DNA of 64,000 nucleotides from Tetraselmis striata (Eukaryota > Chlorophyta > Chlorodendrophyceae > Chlorodendrales > Chlorodendraceae): contig VCJN01002289.1 of assembly GCA_006384855.1 (NCBI GenBank), positions 240,575 through 304,574 of the forward strand. The letters are read 5' to 3'. The notes beneath the pieces were generated by a model. It saw only the letters and a list, made by a program, of their open reading frames with translations. It had not been told where the DNA came from and did no database searches. The translations under genes and the position numbers were made by a program. Shown here one piece after another: positions 11,301 to 25,200 of the stretch. Position 1 is the stretch's first letter. Every line of letters begins with the position of its first letter.

Positions 11301-14300
11301 CTGGGTAGGCTGACGGCGGCTCCGGGGTGTGGCGCCCGCCAGGCGTGTACGGGCGCATGACCGACCTGGCGGAGGTGACCAACCGCCAGTACAACCTGGC
11401 GCTCTCCGTGCTGCTGGGCCGCCACATGGACAGCGTGGTGGTCGACAGCGACAAGACGGCGCGCGAGTGCGTGCAGTACCTCAAGGAGCACCGCCTTTTC
11501 TCTATGACCTTCATCCCGCTGCAGAACCTCAAGGCGAGACGTGGTGGCACCCGGCTGCCCCTCCCCACCCCCCCCCTCCTCCTCCTCCTCCTCTGCCACC
11601 GCTCGGTCTGGATCGCACCCAATGGCCTGCATTTGCTCGTGCTTTGTGGCTTCATTCTGATAGTTGATTGGGCAAAGGGGTCCAGACTGACAGCCTGCCT
11701 GCCCCCCCCCCCCCCCCCCCCCCCCTCCCCGCCGGGATTGGCCCACAGATCAGCCCCATCAACGAGCGGCTGCGCCAGCTGGGCGGCAGCGTCAAGCTGG
11801 CGATCGACGTGGTGCAGTTTGAGCCGCACCTCGAGCGCGCCTTCATCCACGTCATGGAGTGAGCCCCCCCCCCCCCCCCCCCCCCCCTCCACCCTGCCCC
11901 CCAATCGACCTATGGGTAGAGAACAAGGAAGAAGCCCCCAATCGCAGCATCAACGGCACCGCCTCACCCCCGGCATGGCTCCTTGTGTTGCACCTGGTTG
12001 AATGGGGTGCGCCATGCTGGCGGTAAGCAAACGGTCTGGCGGCGTTTGCTGCAGGAACTCTCTCGTGTGCGATGGAGTGGACGAGGCTCGCCGCCTGGGC
12101 TACCACAGCGGCGAGAAGCTCAAGGTGTGCGCGTGCGACGGCACGCTGATCAGCCGCAACGGCAACATCACCGGCGGCGGCAGCTCGGGGATGGAGGACC
12201 GCGCCCGGAGGTGCGCCCTCCCCCCCCCCCCACCCCCTCCCCCCCCGGCCGGCCCTCGGGGCAACACCTGCCCATCGTGCGCTGTAGCAGCCACTCCACC
12301 CTGGTATGGATGTCGCAAAGGTAGCGGAATGACCAGGGCGAGTGAGCAGCCTGTCTCAGCAACACCGTAGCCGAACTATCGAGCATGCAACTGCAGGGTC
12401 TTCATGCGATCCCCTTCTGAGGCTTACGTGCAGGTGGGGGGGAGGGGCATCTGAAACAAAAACCCATAATAGAAAAAATCTCAGATTGGGCCTTCACGCA
12501 CCCTGCTAGGACAACTTATTTCTATAGGTCCGCTATAGTTTCGTCTATGTTGGACCTGACAGGTAGATCGTATTCGTATTCGCAATGTCGTTATTACTGC
12601 GTCGGCACCCATCAAAGACACTCTCTAACGTATGTAGTCCATGCTGAATTGACAATGCAGCATGGCGCTGGAGTCTCTCGCTGCCTCTGTTGGTGAGCGC
12701 ATGAGTATAGAGAGCCGCCCCTGCGGCATCTCACATCGCTCCGGCTGCGCACGGCCCGGTGCGCAGGTGGGACCAGAAGGCGGTGGACGAGCTGAAGGCG
12801 CAGCGCGAGGAGCTGCAGCTGGGCATGAAGGAGCTCCCGGACCTGCGCGAGGTGCGCGCGCAGGAGGTCGCCGTCACGGCGGATATCACTGGCCTCGAGC
12901 AGCGCATGAAGTTCAAGGTGCCCCCCCCCCCCCCCCCCCCCCCCCGCCCTCGCCCCCCAAAAATGTCTCTGATCTCCGCTCGGCGTGGCAGCTACCGGTT
13001 GAACTCTTTGCGTTGCCCCTCGCGCATGGACGTGGTGTCATGGTTTATGGTATGCTGAACCCTACACCCAATAAAAATTTAAACCTAGCCATAACCCTAA
13101 AGCCTTACAACCCCAATTATGGCATTTGCCATACTGTTGGCATGTTGTGTACCATGTAGTAATTGCGGTCGCATGGCGCAAGTCGTATATAATTGCTTTG
13201 CACCATTGAGATCAGGACATTCCGCGCTGTTGTCAGTCTGGCGAGTTCTGCTGTATCCTGCCATGAACGTGTATTCTTTTTCCCATTCCGCGCGAGGGGC
13301 GAAACCCCTTGAATTCTAGCGAACCCATCGCACGTTTGCGTTGTGGAATGGAGCGCCCCAGGCGTTGATTCGGCTCGGACTTCACGCCTCGCGGCGTGTT
13401 GTTGTTGGCGATGCGCTTGCCGCTCCTCCGGTGTGATGTCCTTTGTGCAAATCTCACGAGCCTCGTGTCTGGGCGCTTTGCAGGAGTCCGAGATTCAGCG
13501 CCTGAGCGCGAAGGAGTCCAAGCTGCAGGACGACCTGCAACGCGTGCGGAACGCCCTGGCGGCGCAAGAGCCCCGGGAGCGGGCGCTCGCCAAGGAGGTC
13601 AAGCGCCGCGCGGGCGCCCTGAGCGCCGCAGAGGCCGCCGTCACCGAGGTCCACAGCAAGTACTTCCGGAGCTTCTCGGAGCGGTTGGGCGTGGAGAACG
13701 TGCACCAGCTGATGGAGGTGCGCGCCGGTTCAGCGGCACCACCCGCTCGTGCGGCGACTCATGCCAGTACATTGACTGATGACGTGACTTGCCCCGTCAA
13801 GTCACTCGGAGGTTCTGTGGTATATTCATTCATGCTGTACTCTGAAAGTATATTTTCTGTTTCTCAGCGAGGGTGTCAAATACAACATTGATATGCTGTC
13901 GCGCATCCAAAATGTACGAGCGCCGGCGCACGTGCAATAAGAACCCGTATTACGAGCCTCAAACCGGGCTTGCGTGCCACCTATCAGAACATTCGCTATG
14001 GCTCTGCTATCTTTTCGTCTATGTCCGACCTGCGGCAGGCAGGGCCGGGTAAGTTCTTATTCGCCGTGTCCCTGCTGCCGCATTGGTACTCATAAGTGTG
14101 GTATGCAGGAGTGTGTGTGTGTGTGTGGGGGGGGGGGGGGGTCATTGGGGGAGGTGGGGCGTTGCTGACATGATCGATGGTCCAAAACTCTGTGGGTGCA
14201 GATGCACGACAAGGCGATGGCGGAGTTCAACGCGGCGGAGGCGCGCTTCAAGTCGCAGCTGGCGCAGCTGAAGAATCACCTGAGCCTGTTGAAGAAGCAG

Positions 14301-14336
14301 CTGAAGGACGTCTGCGCCAAGGAGGCCTCCATCCAG

Positions 14337-14371
<35 letters not shown>

Positions 14372-17300
14372 CCCCCCCACCCCCCACACCCATTGAGCAC
14401 GCGACCAATCCCTGAGCCTGCACAGAGATCCACGCCACGCCACGCCACGCCACCTCGCGCTCTCCTGATGCCCAGTGGGTGGGTGTGTGCTTCCCCGGCG
14501 TCGCAGGCCACGATGGCAAAGGACGAGCAGGCGGTGGTGGACCTCAAGGTGCGCCGTGCCTGCCTCTGCCCCTGCCCCTGCCTTGCCAACAGCCGCACGC
14601 CATGCTGCCTCCACGATGTCTGCGGCCAGCCGCCTCTGACCTGTGTGCTCTTGCGCGCGCGGCAGGCCAAGGAGGCGGAGTTTTGCGCCAGGAAGGCCGA
14701 CCTTGAAGCCGAGATCGCCACCGAGCAGGAGGCCATCCAGCAGCTGCAGGTTCAGGTGGGGCCAAGGCGGGCGCGCTCCGCAGTGGACGGGGCCAGCTGT
14801 TTTGGGGGGGGGGGTGTTTGTCGGGCAGGTGGGTCATGTGGCCGGCGTGTGACTGATGAGGGATCCCGGGGCGGGTCGCGGCAGATCGACGCGAACGAGG
14901 AGGAGGTGAACGCCATCCAGAAGGAGGCCGCGCAGGCGCTGGGCGAGGTGAACAAGATGCGGCGGGGCATCGCGTCCAAGAAGAGCCAGCTGGAGCAGCT
15001 GGCGGTGCAGCTGGAGGACACGCTGGAGGCGGCGTCCATCGAGGGCGTCGCGCTGCCTCACCTCCACGTGCCCCCCCCCCCCCCGCCCCCGTTTTTATGT
15101 CCCTGAATTGGCCATCCTGCTGTTCTACAAGCTACTCTACACGGAGCTCTTTTCTACACCCAGTGGCTCGGGCGTAGTGGGTAGAGCTTTGCGTGCTAGC
15201 TGCTCACCGCACACCCCCCTCCGTGCTCAGCGACAGGCAGACGCAACGCCGAGCGCAATGCAGGTGGACGGCGGCGACGGCGACACGGAGATGGCGGACG
15301 CGGAGATGGCGAGCGCAGAGGGGCGCGACCTGGACTTTTCGCAGCTCAAGCGCACGCACACCGCGACCCTGGCGCCCGCGGACCGCGACGCCCTCAACGA
15401 GGAGTTCAAGGTGCCGGGGGGGGGGGGGGGGGGGGGGGACTATACCGGGTGCCAGGTGTCCGCGGTGTTGTTTCGGTTCCGGCAGTGCCCCGTATGGCGC
15501 GGAGGGGCACTAGGAGATGACTTTGCGGCCGGCATGACACTGCACCCGCGGGCGCCGACGCACCTGTGATGGGAGCCCTTATCCTTATACGCCTCAAACC
15601 GGGCTCGCATGCCACCTATCAGAGCATTGGTCACACCTCCGCTACGGTTTCCTCTGCCCACGACCTCTGTCTGGCAGGCGGGGCGAGCTCTGATTCGCTG
15701 CGTTCTTGTTAATGCCGTGTCTACGCCCGTAGCTGGGGGTGCCGGCATGCATCCTCTGGTCACGGCGCCTCACGCTGCCGAACCAACTGTCTTTCCGGCT
15801 CAATCGGGATTCTCCCTGGAATCCGCAACGCCAGTAGCAGTGGCAAGCGGCCAATTTCCCGAGTGCATCAACGTAGCAGGGGGGGTGTCAGGACAGTCGG
15901 CTAGACTGGTTACCAGCTCGGGCCGCCCGGGCGGTACACGCATGTGGCGCGGTGGCCTGATCGTGTGCTTTGGCTGTGCGCAGTCGTCCATTGACGAGCT
16001 GGTGACCACGATGGAGCGGCACGCGCCCAACATGAAGGCCATGGAGCAGTACGAGCAAATAAAGGCGCCCCCCCCCCCCGCCCCCCTTCCCCCATTATCG
16101 TGCGTGCCGGGGGCGCCGCGCCACCATGCAGCGCTCTGTAGTCAGCAGCTTTCCCGAGCCGAGTGATGTCGTGCTGAGGCGTGCGGGTGGATTGACGGCG
16201 GGCGGGCTGTGCATTTGCAGGAGAAGGAGCGGCATCACGCGGAGGAGCTGGAGGCCACGAAGGCGGAGGCCAAGCGTGCAACGGAGGCGTTCAACCAGCT
16301 GCGGGCGCGGCGCTACCAGCTGTTCACCACCGCCTTCGACCACATCTCCCTGTCCATCGACCCCATCTACAAGGCACGCGGAAGCGCCCATAGGGGGAGA
16401 AGGGGGGCGGGGGCTGATGCGGGGCCCCGAGGTTGATATGCTGACAAAGCCGCGCACCCACAGGAGCTGACCAAGAGCAAGTCGCACCAGCTCGGCGGCA
16501 CCGCTTACCTGTCGCTGGAGAATCCGGACGAGCCCTTCCTGCATGGCATCAAGTGCGCCCCCCCCCCCCCCCCCCCCCCTTCTCCCGGGGACCGACAGCG
16601 CCGCCGCCGCCGCTGATGACGATGATGATGATGGTGATGGTGGTGGTGAGGGCGCCAGCGCGTGGAACGGTGCCGCTGCTGACGGATGCCTGCTGGCTGG
16701 CCGGGCTCGCTCGCGCTCGCAGGTACACGGCGATGCCGCCCTCGAAGCGCTTCCGGGACATGGAACAGCTCAGCGGCGGCGAGAAGACGATCGCGGCGCT
16801 GTCGCTGCTGTTTGCCATCCACTCCTACAAGCCGTCGCCCTTTTTCGTGCTGGACGAGTGCCCCCCCTCCCCCCCCCCCCCCCCTGCCCCCCCACCCTTA
16901 GGCCCATTGCACCCCTCCCTCCCGCCTCCAGCGTCAAGCACCCGAGCGCCATGTGAGCAGCCGACAGAGATACGCCCGGCGCCTGCTGCGTTTTCCGCAG
17001 GTGCGACGCGGCGCTGGACTCCACCAACGTCGCGAGGATTGCCGCCTTTGTGCGCGCGCGCTCGCGCCACGAGGCCAAGAACAGCTGCCAGTCGATTGTG
17101 ATCTCGCTCAAAGGTGCGCTGAGGGCGCCCCCTTCTGCGCGAGGTTTGGTATCATAGGGGGAAGCAGATAAGAATCGTTGTAAGCGGGGTTCAGCGGGGT
17201 TTGTATAACCTAGCTGCCAGGCCAACCGGGCGGCGCCCCCTTCTCCTCCTCCACCTTTCCAGCCGCGTCCTAAATCTTAAACCCTAAAGGGAATCCCATG

Positions 17301-17446
17301 TCCGCTGACTGACCCCCGGTGCCATCGCCCCGCCTCGTCCACCAGACATCTTTTACAATCAGGCGGACTCTCTCGTGGGCGTCAGCAAGGACCTCAAGCA
17401 GGGCAGCTCCACCACATACACGCTCGACCTGAACCGGTTCAAGTGA
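8386..17446 (+). CDS. SMC1: Cohesin subunit SMC1
   Basis: This is the SMC1 ATPase of cohesin, which with SMC3 holds sister chromatids together in the nucleus. Walker A is GPNGSGKSN (residues 50-58). The coiled coil leads to a hinge beginning at GVYGRM (about 533). The return coil leads to the ABC signature LSGGEKT (about 1146-1152) and Walker B FFVLDE (about 1171-1176). DAALDSTN follows, and the C-terminus ends TLDLNRFK. Exons: 8386-8871, 9184-9420, 9622-9855, 10061-10214, 10438-10589, 10696-10765, 10878-11038, 11148-11250, 11343-11533, 11749-11858, 12055-12210, 12767-12917, 13484-13717, 14202-14336, 14507-14548, 14666-14755, 14885-15067, 15231-15410, 15984-16064, 16221-16373, 16464-16552, 16723-16857, 17001-17113, 17346-17446. 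Their sum is 3,741 nt, giving 1,246 aa, normal for SMC1. The acceptor at 15230 and the donor at 15067 are the least certain. Three introns (11534, 16065, 16374) need GC donors. Confidence 0.95.
12484..12566 (+). repeat. Intronic repeat family, SMC1 intron 11
   Basis: This diverged member of the family includes CCGCTATAGTTTCGTCTATG and then GGACCTGACAGG, collinear with TTTTCGTCTATGTCCGACCTGCGG in SMC1 intron 13. It lies inside an intron whose donor is followed by a C run. Confidence 0.5.
13954..14070 (+). repeat. Intronic repeat family, SMC1 intron 13
   Basis: The reference copy begins with GAGCCTCAAACCGGGCTTGC, then has GTGCCACCTATCAGAACATT, then TCGTCTATGTCCGACCTGCG and GCAGGCAGGGC, and ends near TTCTTATTCGCCGTGTCC. 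Copies in other introns share these blocks in order and on the sense strand of the host gene. Confidence 0.65.
15591..15710 (+). repeat. Intronic repeat family, SMC1 intron 18
   Basis: This copy has GCCTCAAACCGGGCTCGC, ATGCCACCTATCAGAGCATT, a CGCTACGGTTTC segment, GGCAGGCGGGGC and TTCGCTGCGTTCTTGTT, in the same order as the 13954 copy. It is the clearest pair in the family. Its host intron is unusual in having a G run, not a C run, after the donor. Confidence 0.65.
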
Positions 17447-17707
17447 GCGGCTGCTGGCGGCAGCAGCAGCAGCAGCCGCGCCCCTACACGCGCCCGAGTG
17501 CCTACTCCAGTGGGCGCGGCCGTGCTGTGTGGCAGTGATCCGCCACGCCGGGTGGGCATTCCTCGGCAATTTACATACCACTGCATTGCGCCCCTGTTAG
17601 TTAGCGGGGAGGCCGCAGCGCCTCCCGGCGTGTATCAACCCGCCTGAACCTACATAACTACTTTTGAAATCGAATGGCAACTCAGACCCAATCCGGTCAG
17701 TGTGCCT

Positions 17708-17738
<31 letters not shown>

Positions 17739-19204
17739 TGTGGCTTGTGGCATTCCCAGGGATAGTCCGAAACAGTCAGTGTAGACGGCGCAATCTCAAC
17801 ATACCGTATCTGGTAGGTACGGTGTGTACATATTTGCAAGTGACTGTATTAATGGGGTGATGTTTGTGTACAATGCGGTTTTAGCGATTAGGTCTGTAGG
17901 GACAAAATACCCTAACTAAGAACCTCAAATTCTAAAACCTGGCGATCACCACTGTGCACATATTACAAGTTTTATTGGATGGTACAAATGTCATATGGAA
18001 CGCACCTGGGTAGCTGCACCAGTGGAAATAACGACACGGACTTCAATTTTGTCCGGCATGTTAGTCACACGCTGAATACAGAATAGACCACCTATTATAC
18101 ATGCAATCCCTCGAGACACCATAGTCTCTCTAGGGACTGTGTCTGTGCCTTTTTGTTTGAACGACACCATGCCCTACTGATTCCAAATCACGATGACATA
18201 TGTAGCAGACCGCCAGACTGAAGTTACTGAAGAACTGGCTACGTCTGTACTTGTACCACATGACAGGATATGCCGACGATGCCAATCAGTGATAGAATGA
18301 TCGAAACCCGACGCTGATAATAGTCGCTACTGATGCGCCGAAACTGACATCATATTGCTACAACTAACTCGTCTGTGTCAAATTTGTTTTTGTTGAAAAC
18401 GAGCGTATATATATGAGAGCCCCTCACCACATGTTTTGTAATACTATTCAGCGATACATACAATACTCAGACAGAGCGTTGAGTGCCTCGTGATTAATAA
18501 TAATCGGCGGCGACGATGAGCAGCTAGCGACTGGTCACTACTGCAATACCCTCATCTAAATAATGGCACTATAGCATAGAAGGGTAGTATCGTGTCCTTG
18601 CCTGCTGTTCCATATTTTGTTCGACGCCGGGGACCAACAACCTCGATCATAGACAGCGAGCTCGAAATCAATCCTGCTGTGATATAGGGATACTTCAGCA
18701 GTCTCAGTTCTGTGTTCTACGGTTCCCTATCTGCAACAGCATAAACCGTAGCTTAGCAGCCGAGGCATCATATGATATACGATATCAGGCCAGGCAGTAG
18801 CGACGGTCATAAAGGTTCTGGCGGTCATATGTTCAGACTGGGCATATCATTGATATCGCACCGCCGCCAGGTACAACCGCAGCACAAAACACGCTTAGTG
18901 CCGATTCTCCAGCCGTCACGCAAATCAGTGTATAGGCTCATGAACATATCGAATTTAGACGACGTCGATGCCCTGTGCTCGTAGTACAGCTGTCTGTTCC
19001 CATCGACCCGGCTGGAGATATTTTATCACACTGCGCTCGTCTGCGCGGGACCCTGTACCAATATCAGAGAGCCACCGGGGCGGCTCGGTATCGGCTAGCA
19101 CAGCCAGCTTGGCACTTTGAAGTGCAGTAGTTGCAGAGGTGTGTACCGATATAGCTTCTAGGTAGACGACGGCACTGGTCGGATCCGCGCCTCCGTCGCG
19201 CAGT
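17447..19204. other. Intergenic, SMC1 to ZIP4
   Basis: I see no gene in these 1.76 kb. A C run lies near 17711-17737. AACCCTAAA-like motifs occur just before (17275-17290, in the last SMC1 intron) and around 17910. The remainder is mixed, AT-richer sequence. It should contain the SMC1 3' end and the ZIP4 promoter, but I cannot place either. Confidence 0.5.
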
Positions 19205-22200
19205 ATGGCCGCCGTAGCCGCCATCTTGCAAAGCATCGACACGCTCACAAGCAAGGAACGACTGGCGGGAGACGATGCTACGCCCGTCCTGCGCGACCTG
19301 CATACGGCTGTTGACAAGTTCCGGGTGGATACCGCTTTAGCGGATGACTTGGGAACCTCGACGCCTGCAAGCAAGCCGACTGTCTGGCAAGCCGGAATCA
19401 AGCTTTGGGTGGGTTCCTGTCAGGCAGAGATGTCAAAACCCGACTGGTCGACGCTTGACAGCAGTTTTGAACGAAGAACCTGCCAGATGTCGACTCATAG
19501 CCGATCCCGCTCAACGTCACACATATTTGATTTCATTCCCACCATGGTAAATCACGGGTTTGAGACCGTAGTAGTAAGTTCCTGAAGAGTTGATATTTCC
19601 GGCGTTTACTCCAACACATTATATGTAGAGCGTCTTAGTAGCCGAGAGCCACACACAACTGCATACAGCTCAGCAAAAGCATGATGCGATCAGAAGTTCA
19701 CAGCATGCAGCCACAAGCTGCTCGAATCATTTGCTCTGTGTGGCGACACGACGAGACGCTGAGATGCAAATCGGGCAATGAATAACGCGCCAATGCATGA
19801 AAATGCAGAACTACTGTGTGGCGGAGGCAAATCGATGGGAGAAAGCGTCGGAACCCGATGGCACAGTCTCGAAGGGGGCTCCGCCCGAGTTGACGGTTGC
19901 CCATGCCGAGGTCCGCATGGGCGCCATTGCAGTCATGGAAGCGTCGCAGCCCGACATGGACGACCCCAGCTTGCCGCAATCGGAGATCAAAAGCTGCCAG
20001 CGAGCACTTGCCGAGGCGTGGCTTCAGGTGGAACTTCAGCGCTGAGCGTTGTACAATCTGCGTGCTAACGGTGTTGACTAACTAGATCTCCACCGTCATT
20101 TCACTTTTCACCATCGATGGTGCTGCTAGTCAAACTCTGCTCTACCTGGTATCCACACACCTAACATGAAAACGAATAGCTCGCACTCCCCCACTAATTG
20201 ATTTTAGAGTGATTTCTCGGCCCATTTCTATTTGCGGCGCCTCCTATGAAAAGTACCCCCATTGGTTTTCTACTGACTGGCTCTGCTGAATGTGTTATGT
20301 GGGAAGGCATCACAAGTCTGGAGGGCCCTGGGCACACATGACGAGGCGGACACATGCTGCAGGAAGTCGTACGACCTGCTGCAGCAGCTGGCTCAAGCCG
20401 ACAACAGCAGCACCATCCGGCACTTGATCCTCGAGTACCTCGTCGAGCGGATGCAGAACGCCTGGGCTGCCTCGCAGCACGGCCAGGCCCACGACCTGGC
20501 CAATCACGCCACGCAGCACGTCATCAGTCTCGTCAAGAGCGAGCCCTGTTCCGCCGGCGTCGTGCCCAAGGCGCTCTTCCTCGTGAAACTGTTCCGACAC
20601 CGGGCGGATGAGCTCCTCCTGCCGTCCGGCAGCGATGCACAACAAGGCGGGGAGGCTCCCGGCGCCGGGGGGAGCATCGGCGAAGGGGTCCAGCTCATGG
20701 AGAACTGTGTTGACCTGATGTCCTGCGTCGACGACCGCCTCCCTTTGGTTGCGGACTCTATCGCCAGTCTGGCCAAGTTCCTGGTGCGCACGCCGCCACT
20801 GTCCCCATCAGAGGCGCGGCTGACAGAGTCCTGCAAACTCTTGGCGCCACTTTGAAATCTCTGACCTATCCATCCTTTCACCTTCAGCAGAACTACTACC
20901 TATCGCATAGTGCTGTCTTTCTCTGCTCCCGGCTGGCAACCCTGATATCCTTGTGACGATATTCCGATATGAATGTCAGTTGCTCAGGCCGAAGCTTCAT
21001 TCGGAAATGGCTATTTAGATTGTATGACTTGGCTTCAACCGTTATATGATCTCAACCTGCCTTTATAGTGATGTCTTAGAACATCACGAAACGGGCTCGA
21101 TATATCGCAGAGATGCAGTTCTGTGTGGCCCACACTGCTATGTAGCCGGCAGTCCAAGTGTTGTGACACACGTCTCGCCCACGTCAGCATTTCCCGCCGA
21201 TTCTCACATGGTATCGCTCCCGTGTTGGCAGGAGAAGGATATCACGCTGCGCCTGGCTTCGTATCTGATGGACTCTCAAGGGATCCCGGACAGCATCAGC
21301 CGCGCCTCAAGGTACGGTATGCCAGTCCTTCAAATAACATCTGCCGTTACTTCCGAGGGCGCCGGTTGGCTGCAGCTGGTGTAATGGTGCTGCTATGTAT
21401 ACCTGACACCTTTATCGCAAAAGCAAACAATCAGACAGTAGATACAACGCACACACCAAGCAGCAGAGCGCGGCCGTTGCAACTCCTCACTAAAACATGC
21501 TGCCGACTGGTGTCGCCTTTTCACAGAACTCTTTCTGCCGGGCAACTTAAAGCGCGCACTGCCGCCACCTATGTGTGCCGGCAGGTGCATCCAAACTTAC
21601 GTACAGAAATGGGGAGAAGGCGGCAACATCCCCCCAATGGTCCATTGCATCAAGCTATGCATGGCCGCGCACTACGCGGACTTGCCCGCCGCCAACATCT
21701 CCCTGGCGAACCTGTCTGGACATCCCGAGTCCCGGCACCCCCTCATCACGGATGCCGTGATCCGCTGCCTGCAACTGCTGACGCAGCCGCCGCACCAGAG
21801 CCACGATGAAGGCCACCAAGCGATCCGGAGCGACCTGCTGTCATCCATCAGGAGAGCCATCGCCACTCTGGCCAGACTCCCGGTCGCATCCCAAGAGGAG
21901 CCGCGCTCGTCATCCGCTGCAACCGACCTGCTGGATGGCACGGCAGCCACTCAGCCTGGCCTGTACCTCGTCCAGATATGCGCAAGCGTGCTCGACTGCA
22001 AGGTGAAGCTGCAGTTGCCTGCAAAGCCACCCCCGCCGAATCGTCACATGCATTCAGAACTTGCTTTCATACCTACCCTCACGCCCGGCATGCCCAATGA
22101 GATGGGTGTCGCTACTCGGGGCTGCCTCCTCTGCCGGTTTGATGTGTACATAGTGACCAACAGACCTTTCCTTACACATCCCCGCCATTATCTAACATCA

Positions 22201-25200
22201 ATGTGTTGCTGCTCTTGGCATGATGGGCCTGTCAGCAAAGGAGTACGGACTCACGCCAGCCTATGCCCCCCCCCCCCCCCCCCCCCCCGCCCCCCCCCCT
22301 GGCCGTTCAGCATGGAATTCCAGAAGACGTCGAGGGCATCGTCCTCGAGACCAGCAGCCTCTACATGCAGAATCAATCTGCCTGTATTAATGACCAGTTA
22401 GGGCCGGCGCAATCGCACTGCCAAGCCCTGTGCACGATGCTGTGGAACGCGGTGCTACCCCGGCCGCAGCAATGTCATGGCCATGCGTGCGCCCATGCAG
22501 CTGTCTTTCGCCCGCACTCTGAACGCTGCTGTGACCGTGCTGCCAGGGCACACGGCACTTTGGCGAGAAGCGGTACTCCAGATGCGAGAAGCTCATGACC
22601 ATGACAGCGCAGCTGGCTGCCTCCTGCCGCTCCGCCAACAAAGACAGCTTCATGAAGACGGGCGCCCCCTGCGCAGAGCTGGCGGAGGGGCAGCCGCAGC
22701 CTCCCGCCAAATGCTGGCTCACTGCGGCATTGTGCTGCCTCGGGCAGAAGAACCCAATGAAGGCTCTTGAGGTACAGCACGAGCCAGCGGGGTAGCATGT
22801 CATGCCAGGGAACTCCGCATGCTTATTTCGGAGACATGCCAGATTCACGTTGAGTTATTTGTACTGCTGAGAGCGGCTCGCCTGCACTGGTCCCGAGACT
22901 AGCTCTTACTTGCCCAGTGCCTGTGGCTTGGATGTATGAATGTGCGTTGACGCCAGGCTGTGCTGTTTCCCGCCCACAGCACCTCTCCAAGGCGGAAGAG
23001 TACGACGCCAACACCAGCAACTGCGCCTTTGTCCGCCTGAAGGCCAACCTCAGCCTGGGCGACGATGCGGCGGCCACAGCGGCGATTCACAAGCTCACCC
23101 AGTGCGACGATTTCGAGGCGGGCTACCTGCGGATCTCGTGCTCCGAGGCTCTGGAGAATGGCATGGAGGGCGTGGCGCTGAAGGCCCTGCAGCTGCTGCA
23201 CGTAGAGGTGCGGCGGTCGAGGGCAAAAGGGAAGGCGTCAACCTCGCAGGAGCAGTCCGGAGCGCACCACGGCTCTGTGCAGCTATCCTACGCCGACAAG
23301 CTGTCCGAGGCCACCATTCTCCGCTGTATCCTCACTCTGGCGATCAAGCAACTGGAGGCAAAGGGCGCCGATGCCAAGGAACCGGCTCATGAGACCGCGG
23401 AGGCGGATGAGCGCACCCACGGGGCTGCGGTGCTGTCTAAGTATGATCAGGTCGGCGCCCTTGCCGACTGACTGGCACTCAGTGATGTCAGGGTCACGCG
23501 TCGTTTGTGTCACTTGATGCCACAGAACCAACTGCACTGAGTTATCAGTGAATACGATCTCTGCGTCGTCGCCAGCAAAGCGTATGCGGGCTGATATTGT
23601 TGGCGCGCTGCTGCCACACAGCTCGCAGGATTCTTCAACACTGCGAGGCTGAGCGCAGAGGAAAGCGGCCCAGGCGCCTTTCTGGATGCTACGGGTCTGG
23701 ATACTGGCTCAGGTCACATAGGTCAAGAGGGCACAGAGAAGGCGATTGCTGAGCTGCAGTGGTTTGCCACCACCGCGTGGAACTGGGCGATGCATGTGTG
23801 GGCGGAAGGCGAGAGCCTGTCATGTTCCCACACATGGCAGATCGCTTCCGTCATTTGGCAAGCGGCGTCCACTTTCTTCAAGATGGTTGCGCACATCCAG
23901 GCGGAGACGCGCCAGCTCGAGGTCACGATCAACAGCTCAAAGAGCTGGCACGTGCAGGCGAGCCTCATGGGCGCACTTGCTAAGCTGGAGTCCTTGGAAA
24001 GCCACGGCCCGCAGATGTCCGACGAGACCTGGTGCGAGCCTGCCACCAACCCTCCCTACCGGTACAATGCTGCGCTCTCTGCATGTGCACACCTTCCCAC
24101 ACACGGCTCTTGCATGCACAACCACTGTTTGCATATTAAGCACTGTGGTGTGCTTGGCCGGCCGGCTCTGCAGGCGCGGCACCATGAAGCATGTGGGGGA
24201 GCTCATCGCCACCGCATCGGCAGTCGTGCATGCTGATGCGTACGGCTATCGGCCTGCTTCGACTTCCGCCGACACCCAGGGCGCCGGGTCCAACGACTGG
24301 TGCCATCCATGGGTGCTGTACCTGCAGTTCCGCATGGAGGCCTTGAGGAAGAACTGGAAGAAGCAGATCGACCTGCTTCACCAGCTGGACGCCTGCGACA
24401 CTCCTGCCTGCCATCTTGTCTGCACGGCGGTGGCAGAGCGCTCGGTGGACAACAAGGGGCAGGGCTACCGCAAGGATGTCGCCTGCATGGCGCTCCAAAT
24501 CCTGCTACGGGTGAGCAGCGCCAATGATGAGGGATTAGCTTTCAAGTTGGCTGACGGAGGGCGGACTTCCACCCACTCGCAATCCTTCTGTTTATTGCGC
24601 CACCCGTGTCCAGTATCGCAAACCTGCTATACACATCACGGTGCCGTGGGACAGTAAGATTGACTGCATATGCGGCCGCTGACTTCCGCCATATAGAAAC
24701 TGACAACAGCAGAGGGCGAGGCGCCATCGACGGGCGCCACATCAAACGCAGCCAACCGATCTCTGACGGTCTACCTCACCCTGAGAAAGCTGCAGGAGCT
24801 GCATGCCCACTCTGATGCGCATCAACTGGAAGTGTTCAAGCAGGCGCGCCATTGCGCTTTATCATGCCCTCATGAGTGACGGCCATCTTCCCTGATTGGT
24901 ACACCGTGCGCCTCATATGACACCAGCAGTATGCGTTTATGTTGTATTCACCTCATCAATGGCTGTTGTGCGTTGCAGGCAGATTCTACGATCAACACAA
25001 ACGAATGGCTGCGCAGCAGCAGCCGCGCCGACCCAGAGGTCCAGAAGCACGCGGAGGCGCTCATCATCTTGGCCTGCAACAAAGGCAGCGCGCTGGTGCA
25101 GCAGGGGAAGTACGAGATGGCGGTGGGCTTCCTCAATGCATCGCTGGGCATTCAGCGCTCGTCGCGCCTCCTGGAATCCCGTAAGAAAGACATCGAGGCG

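Noticed and set aside
13868-13912. Possible extra SMC1 exon ([10 protein letters not shown])
   Set aside because: It has the wrong phase for both neighbours, and joining 13717 directly to 14202 gives continuous SMC1-like coiled coil.
14276-14736. Gly- or Pro-homopolymer proteins at C/G runs throughout
   Set aside because: Frames through C or G runs give poly-Pro or poly-Gly only because the run lies in an intron. Splice phases exclude them.
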